A stretch of 6,482 nucleotides of DNA from Flectobacillus sp. (GTDB taxonomy: Bacteria; Bacteroidota; Bacteroidia; Cytophagales; Spirosomataceae), in the NCBI GenBank assembly GCA_029865665.1, contig JARXAV010000147.1, positions 1-6,482 of the forward strand, written 5' to 3'. The position numbers were made by a program, and so were the translations under genes. Under the pieces are notes generated by a model. It had not been told where the DNA came from, searched no databases, and saw nothing but the letters and a program-made list of their open reading frames with translations. This document shows positions 1 through 6,245 of the stretch, piece after piece. Each line of letters opens with the position of its first letter. Position 1 is the first letter of the stretch.

Positions 1-2600
1 ATTTCACTGGCTACTTTGCGGTTTGTAGCGTTGTCGTCCACCAATAAAATATGCGGATGAATATCTTTGAAGTGATTCAGTACTTGGAAGTGCGTTTCGT
101 TTTTCTGAATCATAATTGGACTAATGTCCGTTTGTTTTACTTCAATAATAAACCAGAAGGTGCTTCCCTGTCCCCATTCTGACTCTACGCCAATATCGCC
201 TTTCATTAAACGGCAAAGCTGTTTCGAAATGGCAAGTCCTAAGCCTGTTCCGCCAAATGATTTTTTGGTAGAATTATCCACTTGTTGGAAGGCATTGAAT
301 AACATTTTTAAGTTTTCTGCCGTGATTCCGATGCCAGAATCTTTTACCTCGACTTTGATACGGTTGAATTTCCCACGTTTTTCAAGTAACGAAATTGTGA
401 TGTCAACATCGCCATTTTCGGTAAATTTAAGTGCATTGGATGTGAGGTTTGATAAAATTTGTAGCAAGCGAGTTTCGTCTGCAATGATGTATGCAGGGAG
501 ATTTTCACCAAATTTACAGTTGATACGGTTACCCTTATTGGCTGCAATTTGCGAGAACAAGGCTTGTAAACGATCGAACACATCTTTAAAGACAATTGGG
601 GCTTCATGCAAGACCATTTTACCAGCCTCAATTTTTGCCAAATCCAAAATGTCATTCAAGATATGCAAGAGCGTTTCAGACGATTTTTTGATGGTCAGAA
701 CATAATCGTGCTGTTCGTCGTCGAGTTTGGTATCGTTCAATAAGTCAATCATTCCGATTACCCCGTTCATAGGTGTACGGATTTCATGACTCATATTTGC
801 CAAGAAACGCTCTTTTACTTTCAGAGAGCGTTCTGCTTCTTCTTTGGCTTTAACAATGTCTTCTTGGTATTTTTTTAGATCGGTAATATCTCGTCCAATA
901 CCTGACACTTCCTCAATTTTTCCACTGTTCAGCAAAATTGGGTTTAGGTACACTTCTACCCATTTTTCTTCCCCTAAATTGCCTTCTAACTCAATTTCGA
1001 AATGTTGTTGTTCGCCTCTAAACGCCGCTTTGTACATTTCTTCCAGTACTTTTCGGTTGTTTTTAGCCACCATTTTAAAGCCCAGTTTCTCGGTACTGAG
1101 GGTCAATTGTGGGCTAACATTTAGTTGACCTTTAATTAATTTGACGTATTCTTGGTTGAAAGAAGTGAGCAACATTTTGCGGTTAACCGACCACATTAAG
1201 TGGGAACTTCCTTCAAAAATAGCGTTCAAACGAGCCGTTTCACGAGCAAGGGCATCTTCCGATTGCTTACGAGCGATGGCCAAGGCTACTTGTCCCGAAA
1301 TAAAGTCAAGTAATTCTAAATCTCGTTGTTCAAATTTATTACGACGTTCATACGATTTTACCCCAATGATACCTGTCACACGGTCGCCAATACGCAAGGG
1401 TACGCAGAGCATTACCTTTGGTACAATGCCATAGAGATAGATTTTTTTCTCCAGAGCCAGTTCTTCAATGTCCTCATCGGTCAAAATCATTGGCTTATTG
1501 TGCATAATGGCGTATTCTGTTAGCCCATTTCCCAATCGTCGTTTGGTAAAATGCACACGGCTATCGAAGTACTCATCTACATAATAAGGGAAATACAAAA
1601 AGCTCTTTTGTGGGTCGTATTGAGCAATAAAGAAGTTTTTAACATCAATTACTTCACCCAATTCTTTGTGAATATTAGCGTATAAATCATCCAGATTGGT
1701 TGAATAAATAGCTGTTTGGGCAATGCTTGCGTATAATTTCGAAGCACGTTCTGCACGTACTTTGGCTGTTGAGTTATGGAAAATACAACGGAAGGCGGTA
1801 GCTTTTCCGTTTTCATAACGACAGTTGACAGAACCTGTAAGATATAAGCGACGACCATCTTTTCTACGGAAAACGGTTTCAAAATCAGGGATTTTGTCCC
1901 CGTTTCTAATCCGTTCAAAACGTTCTAGTGACTCGTTGGCAAAATTAGGATGTAGGACATCCCGAATATTGAGGTTTCCAATTTCGTCAGAGGCATAACC
2001 CATCTGGTCTTGCCAAGCCTTGTTTACATATAAAAAACGTCCCGAAATCCCGATAATCTGGATTAAATCGGTGGTATTATTGACTAAATCTTGAAGTTGT
2101 GAATTGGATTTTGAAAGGGCTTCGGCAACTTTTCTACGTTCTGTTACGTCTTCCCCAATGATAGTCAGGTATTTACTTTCCTCAAAATCATTGAACATCA
2201 CAGAGTTGAGTTCTATGTGACGAAGTTGCCCCGACTTGGTGAGCATCGTGCGTTCTTTCTCCTCAAAAATACCCCCTTTTTCGATAGCAACCGTGAAGGC
2301 AGACATACGTTCTTCCTTTTCGTCAAGGTTTACCAAAACATCAAAAAAGTTTTTATCTTTCAATTCGGTTTCTGTCCAACCTAAGATTTTACAAGCGAAT
2401 GGGTTCGTATAGACAATCGTACCGTTTGCTCCCAAAATCATTCCGAATAAGTTGAGGCTTTCAACTGTTCTTTGTAAATCTTGAATAGTAGAGGTACTTG
2501 TTTTGTGTTCGTCTTCAATACTTTCCAGAACATGTAGTTCTTTCTTTAAGTGGCGAATTTCGGTAATTAATTCCTCTTTGGATTTATGTGACCAACGCAT
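1..2600 (-). CDS. Hybrid sensor histidine kinase (PAS-PAS-GAF-PAS-HisKA-HATPase-REC), 3' end outside the window
   Basis: An open frame runs from ATG at 2600-2598 off the left edge (866 complete codons), with an in-frame TGA 18 bases before the ATG. No signal peptide or membrane segment is visible, so it should be a cytoplasmic sensor that autophosphorylates and passes phosphate to its own receiver domain. Order by residue: charged coiled coil (about 7-37); PAS1 (about 45-150) ending in GEDVTERRK; PAS2 (about 168-285), with FLYVNKAW and the FRRKDGRR segment; GAF (about 287-446); PAS3 (about 455-575) ending in GIGRDITDLKKY; HisKA with phospho-acceptor H605 in FLANMSHEIRTPMNGVIG, including the HExxT motif; HATPase_c with N-box N722 (SNLTSNALKF), G1 DSGIGI (754-759) and G2 GGTGLGLAI (from 782); and the start of a receiver domain, HILLVDDN, with acidic pair D855/D856. 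The phospho-acceptor Asp and anything after it lie outside. The ligand and output are unknown. It is divergent from rsmA, with no partner gene visible. Confidence 0.95.
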   Translation of the reverse strand, partial: MRWSHKSKEELITEIRHLKKELHVLESIEDEHKTSTSTIQDLQRTVESLNLFGMILGANGTIVYTNPFACKILGWTETELKDKNFFDVLVNLDEKEERMSAFTVAIEKGGIFEEKERTMLTKSGQLRHIELNSVMFNDFEESKYLTIIGEDVTERRKVAEALSKSNSQLQDLVNNTTDLIQIIGISGRFLYVNKAWQDQMGYASDEIGNLNIRDVLHPNFANESLERFERIRNGDKIPDFETVFRRKDGRRLYLTGSVNCRYENGKATAFRCIFHNSTAKVRAERASKLYASIAQTAIYSTNLDDLYANIHKELGEVIDVKNFFIAQYDPQKSFLYFPYYVDEYFDSRVHFTKRRLGNGLTEYAIMHNKPMILTDEDIEELALEKKIYLYGIVPKVMLCVPLRIGDRVTGIIGVKSYERRNKFEQRDLELLDFISGQVALAIARKQSEDALARETARLNAIFEGSSHLMWSVNRKMLLTSFNQEYVKLIKGQLNVSPQLTLSTEKLGFKMVAKNNRKVLEEMYKAAFRGEQQHFEIELEGNLGEEKWVEVYLNPILLNSGKIEEVSGIGRDITDLKKYQEDIVKAKEEAERSLKVKERFLANMSHEIRTPMNGVIGMIDLLNDTKLDDEQHDYVLTIKKSSETLLHILNDILDLAKIEAGKMVLHEAPIVFKDVFDRLQALFSQIAANKGNRINCKFGENLPAYIIADETRLLQILSNLTSNALKFTENGDVDITISLLEKRGKFNRIKVEVKDSGIGITAENLKMLFNAFQQVDNSTKKSFGGTGLGLAISKQLCRLMKGDIGVESEWGQGSTFWFIIEVKQTDISPIMIQKNETHFQVLNHFKDIHPHILLVDDNATNRKVASE

Positions 2601-2737
2601 AATGAAATCAAGTTTATTTCAGTTCGACTTGTTAAATATCCAAGCCGACTAGGGTGTTTTATTAGTTAGACGACTCTGTTACAGGTGAATTTGCTGTTTT
2701 AAAATAAATATAATCGCTTAATTTACGAAATTCGATG

Positions 2738-2745
2738 TAATTTTG
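2738..2745 (+). promoter_or_regulatory. Possible -7 element of the rsmA promoter
   Basis: TAATTTTG matches the Bacteroidota primary-sigma -7 consensus TAnnTTTG exactly. No TTG sits at the usual distance of about 17-23 bases upstream, so the promoter is only half supported. If it is used, transcription would start near 2750 and leave an rsmA leader of about 140 bases that includes the inverted repeat at 2804-2845. Confidence 0.25.
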
Positions 2746-2803
2746 GGTATTATAAATTTAATTAATTAGCGAGTGGTGTAAAATTAAGTGCTTAGGCTTG
2801 ATG

Positions 2804-2845
2804 TTCACAGGATTAATTCTTTCAAAATCGGAAAGACGCTGTGAA
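2804..2845 (+). promoter_or_regulatory. Nested inverted repeat upstream of rsmA
   Basis: The outer arms TTCACAG (2804-2810) and CTGTGAA (2839-2845) are perfect complements. Inside them, TCTTTC (2818-2823) pairs with GAAAGA (2831-2836) across a 7-base loop. Together they could fold into a two-tier stem with an internal bulge, ending 48 bases before the TTG start. There is no T-run, so it is not a terminator. It could be an RNA leader structure or a binding site for a dimeric protein; neither is established. Confidence 0.35.
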
Positions 2846-2893
2846 TAGTTCGAATAAAACTTAATACAAATCCCTCCTTTACTCCTTTATTCA

Positions 2894-3694
2894 TTGGAAA
2901 AAGTAAGAGCAAAAAAGAATTTAGGGCAACATTTCTTGCGTGATTTGGGTGCAGCTCAACGGATTGTAGAGCTACTTTCTTGTCATGGCGGTTATACGAA
3001 AGTCTTAGAAATAGGCCCAGGGATGGGTGTCCTTACACAGTATTTACTTCAACATCAGGAATATGAAACCTCTGTTGTTGAACTAGACCGTGAGTCCGTA
3101 GCATATTTACAAGTACATTATCCAGCCTTGTCTCCACGTATTCATTCAGCCGATTTTTTACACTTAAAATTGGATGAATTACTTGGTGGGAATCCCTTTG
3201 CCATTGTGGGTAATTTTCCTTATAATATTTCGTCCCAAATTTTATTTAAAGTGCTAGATTATAAAGATTTAGTGCCTGAGGTAGTGGGGATGTTTCAGAA
3301 AGAAGTAGCCGTGCGTATTGCCTCAAAACCTGGGAATAAAGACTATGGTATTTTGAGTGTATTGTTGCAAGCATTTTATGATATTGAGTACAGCTTTTCG
3401 TTACCTCCAGAAGCGTTTGACCCACCTCCAAAAGTAAATTCAGGGGTGATTCGTCTGAAACGAAATGGCGTGACGGATTTAGGTTGTGACGAAAGTAAGT
3501 TTAAAGCAGTCGTGAAAATGGGCTTTAATCAACGTCGCAAAACCTTACGGAATGCCTTGAGAGCCTTACAAATTGCAGACCATCCTTTGTTGAACAAACG
3601 AGCAGAACAATTGGGCGTTGCCGATTTTATCGAATTGACCCAATTAGTAGGTTCGGGAATCGTTCCAAATGTGGAGATTGCTGAAGAAGAATAG
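2894..3694 (+). CDS. rsmA: 16S rRNA (adenine(1518)-N(6)/adenine(1519)-N(6))-dimethyltransferase RsmA (KsgA)
   Basis: RsmA uses S-adenosylmethionine to dimethylate two adjacent adenines in helix 45 of 16S rRNA (A1518 and A1519 in E. coli numbering) during late assembly of the 30S subunit. Length (266 residues) is normal for the family. The N-terminal VRAKKNLGQHFLRD (4-17) is the family signature. SAM-binding motif I is EIGPGMG (39-45), with the acidic VELD (62-65) after strand 2, SADF (85-88), and catalytic motif IV NFPYNIS (107-113). PPPKV (177-181) and FNQRRKTLRNAL (211-222) are the conserved C-terminal segments. The start is TTG: the upstream frame has no ATG before a stop at 2855-2857, the first internal ATG falls within motif I, and TTG places the signature at the usual distance. 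It is probably monocistronic, since a strong terminator follows within a few bases. Loss of this enzyme gives kasugamycin resistance in other bacteria. Confidence 0.97.
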   Translation: MEKVRAKKNLGQHFLRDLGAAQRIVELLSCHGGYTKVLEIGPGMGVLTQYLLQHQEYETSVVELDRESVAYLQVHYPALSPRIHSADFLHLKLDELLGGNPFAIVGNFPYNISSQILFKVLDYKDLVPEVVGMFQKEVAVRIASKPGNKDYGILSVLLQAFYDIEYSFSLPPEAFDPPPKVNSGVIRLKRNGVTDLGCDESKFKAVVKMGFNQRRKTLRNALRALQIADHPLLNKRAEQLGVADFIELTQLVGSGIVPNVEIAEEE

Positions 3695-3697
3695 TAC

Positions 3698-3737
3698 AAA
3701 ACGGACAAATTGCTAGGGTAATTTGTCCGTTTTTTTT
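3698..3737 (+). terminator. Rho-independent terminator of rsmA
   Basis: A perfect inverted repeat has a left arm at 3698-3711 (AAAACGGACAAATT), an 8-base loop GCTAGGGT, and a right arm at 3720-3733 that runs into an unbroken T-tract ending at 3737. It begins four bases after the rsmA stop codon, the classic arrangement for an intrinsic terminator, and argues that the gene downstream has its own promoter. Confidence 0.92.
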
Positions 3738-3740
3738 AGG

Positions 3741-3896
3741 GTCAACGGGTCAATGGGTTTTAACCCGTTGAATACCAGAATATGACTAGTGAACGGGTCA
3801 AAGACCCATCAATCCTTTAGAATCTGTTGAATACCGATTTGTTATGGTTAACTATTCAGGTTGACTTTATGCAACGGATTAAAACCCGCTGACCCC
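3741..3896. repeat. Cluster of degenerate short intergenic repeats
   Basis: The spacer between rsmA and the AI-2E gene is built mostly of related short motifs. CAACGGGT (3743-3750) pairs with ACCCGTTG (3763-3770). GGGTC AAA GACCC forms a small hairpin at 3795-3807. GTTGAATACC occurs as a direct repeat at 3767-3776 and 3826-3835. The segment 3872-3896, starting CAACGGATTAAAACCCGC, is an inverted, shortened copy of 3740-3770. It has no coding sense. The pattern resembles small dispersed repeats I associate with Cytophagales intergenic regions; that attribution is from memory and was not checked. Confidence 0.7.
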
Positions 3897-3914
3897 ATTT
3901 TAAACCTTAACGTT

Positions 3915-4940
3915 ATGACAAAACACTTTTCAAATACGAACATACGGCAGTTCGTTTTTATTTTCCTGATTCTACTATTAGGAGGTTTATTAGCCTGGAA
4001 TCTTCAAGGATTTTTGCCAGCCTTATTGGGTGCTTATACGCTCTATGTTTTGTTACATCAAGGAATGGTGCAGCTTACGGAACGCTTTAAGTGGAAAAGT
4101 TCGAGGGCGGCTTTTTGTTTGATGTTGGGTTCGTTGTTGGTATTGGCTATCCCACTTTATTTTTTAGGACAAATTATTTTTAACCTATATCCGCTAATAG
4201 TTCAGCAATATCATCCCATTTTCGAGGCGATTAAAGCCTTTACCGAAGGACTCGAAAAGCGATTTGATGTTAAGATTTTTGATGAAAAAGCCCTTACTCA
4301 ACTGTCCACATGGGCTACCACTACGGCAAGAGAAGTGTTGAGTACAACGTTTAACGGCATTGCAACTCTGGCAATGATGTACGTTTTTCTGTACTTTATG
4401 CTCACCGATAGAGAACATTTAGAGCGAGGTTTCTTACGCTATATGCCCCTAAAACGTAAAAATGCCGAGTTTGTAAAAGAGGAACTGAACAAAGCGGTTT
4501 TTTCAAATGCCGTAGGAATTCCTGTCATTGCTTTAGTACAGGCATCAGCGGCGTTGGTGATGTACCTTATTTTGGGTGTACCCAATCCGATGTTGTGGTT
4601 TGTGGTAACATTTATTGCTTCGATGATTCCAATTGTGGGGTCAATTTTGGCTTATGTGCCTGTGAGTATTTTACTTTACACGACCAAAGGTTCGACACAA
4701 GCGATTATTATGCTGGCTTACGGGTTATTAGTAATTGGTTCGGTTGATAATATTTTTAGAATTTGGTTACAGAACAAACTAGGCGATGCTCACCCTTTGG
4801 TAACACTGTTTGGGGTAATTGTTGGCTCGCAACTATTTGGCTTTATAGGCTTGATTTTTGGCCCAATTCTTATTTCGACGTTTATGCTATTTTTGAAAAT
4901 CTATCAATTGGAATTTCCTTCGGAGGAAGGGGAGGAGTAG
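3915..4940 (+). CDS. AI-2E family (PerM/UPF0118) membrane transporter
   Basis: This is a 341-residue polytopic inner-membrane protein of the AI-2E/PerM family. Members have been linked to export of autoinducer-2-like signals or to Na+/H+ exchange, so the substrate here is unknown. The family layout is clear. Two N-terminal hydrophobic helices (about 12-48) are followed by a third (66-92), a soluble segment (93-145), a helix (146-164) ending in FMLTDREHLERG, and a C-terminal hydrophobic half (about 198-330). Family hallmarks are GVPNPMLWFVVTFIASMIP (221-239), SVDNIFRIWLQ (276-286), HPLVTLFGVIVG (293-304) and FGFIGLIFGPIL (308-319). I chose ATG 3915 over the in-frame ATG at 3861: the earlier start would add 18 residues encoded largely by the intergenic repeat, and homologues begin just before the first helix. 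It is convergent with the next gene. The rsmA terminator upstream suggests independent transcription. Confidence 0.93.
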   Translation: MTKHFSNTNIRQFVFIFLILLLGGLLAWNLQGFLPALLGAYTLYVLLHQGMVQLTERFKWKSSRAAFCLMLGSLLVLAIPLYFLGQIIFNLYPLIVQQYHPIFEAIKAFTEGLEKRFDVKIFDEKALTQLSTWATTTAREVLSTTFNGIATLAMMYVFLYFMLTDREHLERGFLRYMPLKRKNAEFVKEELNKAVFSNAVGIPVIALVQASAALVMYLILGVPNPMLWFVVTFIASMIPIVGSILAYVPVSILLYTTKGSTQAIIMLAYGLLVIGSVDNIFRIWLQNKLGDAHPLVTLFGVIVGSQLFGFIGLIFGPILISTFMLFLKIYQLEFPSEEGEE

Positions 4941-4964
4941 GTCTTGGATGTGAATCCGTTGCTG

Positions 4965-4997
4965 AAACCTGACAGATTTCTAAAATCTGTCAGGTTT
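4965..4997. repeat. Perfect 15-bp hairpin between convergent genes
   Basis: The left arm AAACCTGACAGATTT (4965-4979) and right arm 4983-4997 are exact complements around a CTA loop. It fills most of the 79 bases between the stops of two converging genes, so it could end transcription from both sides. However, no T-run follows either arm, so a canonical intrinsic terminator is not shown. The CCTGACAGATTT core resembles a dispersed palindromic repeat I recall from Cytophagales genomes; this was not verified here. Confidence 0.7.
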
Positions 4998-5019
4998 GGA
5001 TGTCAACTTGATTGGCGTA

Positions 5020-6069
5020 TCATTTATCAGGTTTATAATGATACCTTGACCATTTTCCCTTATATTGTATTAATCGTCGTTTTGTATTTACACCACCTTC
5101 TATCCAGAATTCTTCTTTAAAGACCTTTTCATCGGAGTCCCATTTCTGAACCACTAACATATCTAGTTCTCCTTTATAGGTCCAGTAGTGATTTAATCGT
5201 ACTTGTTTATTGACGAGTAAGATAGACTCTCGCATTAACATACCATCTTCATAATAATCTATTCTATTCATCTCTTCTCCATTGTCATAAATGACAATTC
5301 GCTTCAAAAAGCGGCTCTTTTGGGTTAAACTATCAGCTTTTGATTGTCCTCTCTTTTTATCCCATACCCAAGCCGTATCAACCATTATTCCATTTTTGTA
5401 ACTTACTTCGGCTGCTTTGTCTCCATCTTGAAACCACCATGCAGAAGTGCCGTTTCGTTTACCATTAACATACTCTTCTTTGCCATATAAACTACCATTT
5501 GGATGATAGTAACGCTGTTTGCCATGAAGTTCGCCATTTACGTAATTTAGTAAGGCTTTTAACTGATTTTGACTATCAAATAGGCTGACTAGTCCATCGT
5601 TTATAGGGGTGATTGTTTTAAATTCCTTTCTCATGAAGGCTAGATTGGTATTGTTGCAAAAACGGCTAGTATTCCCTTGCTTAGCTTTTACTCTTTGAGA
5701 ATGACTACAAGCGGTCACAAAAGGATGTCCTTGATTAGTATTGGCGAAAATTATCCATTCTTCTCCATCTCTAATACCGGGATCACAAGAAGTATCATAA
5801 CTACTCATCACGAATTCTTTGGGCATATTCCCCTTATAATTCTCCAAATACTCGACTGTGAAAAGTGCCGTGGTTGGATTTACACTTGGGAATCCCCACA
5901 TATAGAAAGGTAAATCATGAGGGATAAATGTTTTGATTTTTACGTATGCTATATAATCATAGTTGGCAAAATCTTCTTTCTTAAAAGAGGTACCAGGACA
6001 TCTACAAGCCCACGAATATTGTCCATTAATTAGTAGTAATAATAGAGACAAAGCAAGTGCTTTTTTCAT
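5020..6069 (-). CDS. Secreted protein with TIMP/netrin-like domain and MORN-variant repeats
   Basis: This 349-residue protein opens with a signal peptide: KK, a leucine-rich core, and likely signal peptidase I cleavage after SWA at residue 21. Trp at -2 makes a lipobox unlikely. The mature protein would begin CRCPG. Residues 22 to about 140 look like a TIMP/netrin (NTR) module: an N-terminal CxC, YDYIAYVKIKTF (38-49), SCDPGIRDGEEWIIFA (94-109) matching the usual Cys-then-G-x-x-W/Y-L-V-F-A pattern, and TACSHSQRV (119-127). Cysteines are C22, C24, C95, C121 and C138. Residues about 168-236 hold three MORN_2-type repeats (NYVNGELHGKQRYYH, EEYVNGKRNGTSAWW, VSYKNGIMVDTAWVW), with a weaker one at 262-281 (NGEEMNRIDYYEDG). 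The rest is unassigned. The likely location is periplasm, cell surface or outside; function is unknown. It is a single gene, convergent with the AI-2E gene, with only 34 bases to the hairpin upstream. Confidence 0.8.
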   Translation of the reverse strand: MKKALALSLLLLLINGQYSWACRCPGTSFKKEDFANYDYIAYVKIKTFIPHDLPFYMWGFPSVNPTTALFTVEYLENYKGNMPKEFVMSSYDTSCDPGIRDGEEWIIFANTNQGHPFVTACSHSQRVKAKQGNTSRFCNNTNLAFMRKEFKTITPINDGLVSLFDSQNQLKALLNYVNGELHGKQRYYHPNGSLYGKEEYVNGKRNGTSAWWFQDGDKAAEVSYKNGIMVDTAWVWDKKRGQSKADSLTQKSRFLKRIVIYDNGEEMNRIDYYEDGMLMRESILLVNKQVRLNHYWTYKGELDMLVVQKWDSDEKVFKEEFWIEGGVNTKRRLIQYKGKWSRYHYKPDK

Positions 6070-6103
6070 AAAGGTTTATACTTAAATGTTACATTGAGTT
6101 AAA

Positions 6104-6138
6104 TAGTCCAATAGAGTTCGGGTAACTCTATTGGACTA
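6104..6138 (-). terminator. 15-bp hairpin, probable terminator of the gene remnant to its right
   Basis: TAGTCCAATAGAGTT (6104-6118) pairs perfectly with 6124-6138 around loop CGGGT. On the minus strand it begins 12 bases after the stop at 6151-6153, which fits a terminator. The bases that follow (TTTAACTC) are a poor T-tract, however, so efficiency is doubtful. It also lies just upstream of the ATG at 6069, so the promoter of that gene must overlap it or lie to its right. Confidence 0.5.
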
Positions 6139-6150
6139 AAGTAATGATTT

Positions 6151-6245
6151 TTACCTCACCAATACCAATTTCGCCAGTCGAATTTCTATTTTTTCCAATC
6201 TTCGTGACAAGGGTTTGAAACCTGAATTTGAAAAGGTGTTTGCAT
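6151..6245 (-). pseudogene. Remnant of a Bacteroidota protein gene with N-terminal PCHEDW motif
   Basis: From ATG at 6245-6243 the minus strand reads MQTPFQIQVSNPCHEDWKK and then stops at TAG (6188-6186). This closely resembles the start of a Bacteroidota family whose members begin with a PCHENW or PCHEDW motif, normally followed by Met and a cysteine-rich segment. That comparison is from memory. Here the frame closes exactly where the conserved Met would fall. In another frame the sequence continues as EKIEIRLAKLVLVR to a TAA at 6153-6151, which reads like the end of a protein, and a hairpin follows. The simplest explanation is one gene whose middle was deleted, leaving its first codons, its last codons and its terminator. 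The pieces are very short, so chance resemblance cannot be excluded. Confidence 0.4.

Larger units (their letters stand above)
2601..2893. other. Divergent intergenic region between the histidine kinase gene and rsmA
   Basis: This 293-base AT-rich stretch must hold the start signals for both divergent genes. I see no open frame of note and no Shine-Dalgarno sequence before either start. For the kinase, the best resemblance to a Bacteroidota -7 element (TAnnTTTG) is TATATTTA on the minus strand at 2712-2705, one mismatch and no good -33 TTG upstream. For rsmA, the candidate at 2738-2745 and the nested inverted repeat at 2804-2845 are listed separately. Confidence 0.6.

Noticed and set aside
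124..1523. Several plus-strand open frames of 65-193 codons across the left part of the window.
   Set aside because: They lie antisense to the histidine kinase, whose minus-strand frame carries every expected kinase motif. Their translations show no recognisable domain.
344..1918. Minus-strand open frames at 344-655 and 1649-1918.
   Set aside because: They are out of frame with the kinase and fully inside it. The frame of ATG 2600 is uninterrupted here and gives the HisKA, HATPase and PAS/GAF sequence.
3246..3431. Minus-strand 61-codon frame inside rsmA.
   Set aside because: It is antisense to conserved RsmA sequence including the region after motif IV, and shows no family resemblance.
4194..4972. 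Open frames overlapping the AI-2E gene on both strands (4194-4418 minus, 4763-4972 plus).
   Set aside because: Both sit in other frames of a well-supported membrane protein gene. The plus-strand one is a shifted reading of its C-terminal helices and runs into the hairpin.
5677..5913. Plus-strand 78-codon frame inside the TIMP-like gene.
   Set aside because: It is antisense to the conserved cysteine-containing segment and has no recognisable feature.
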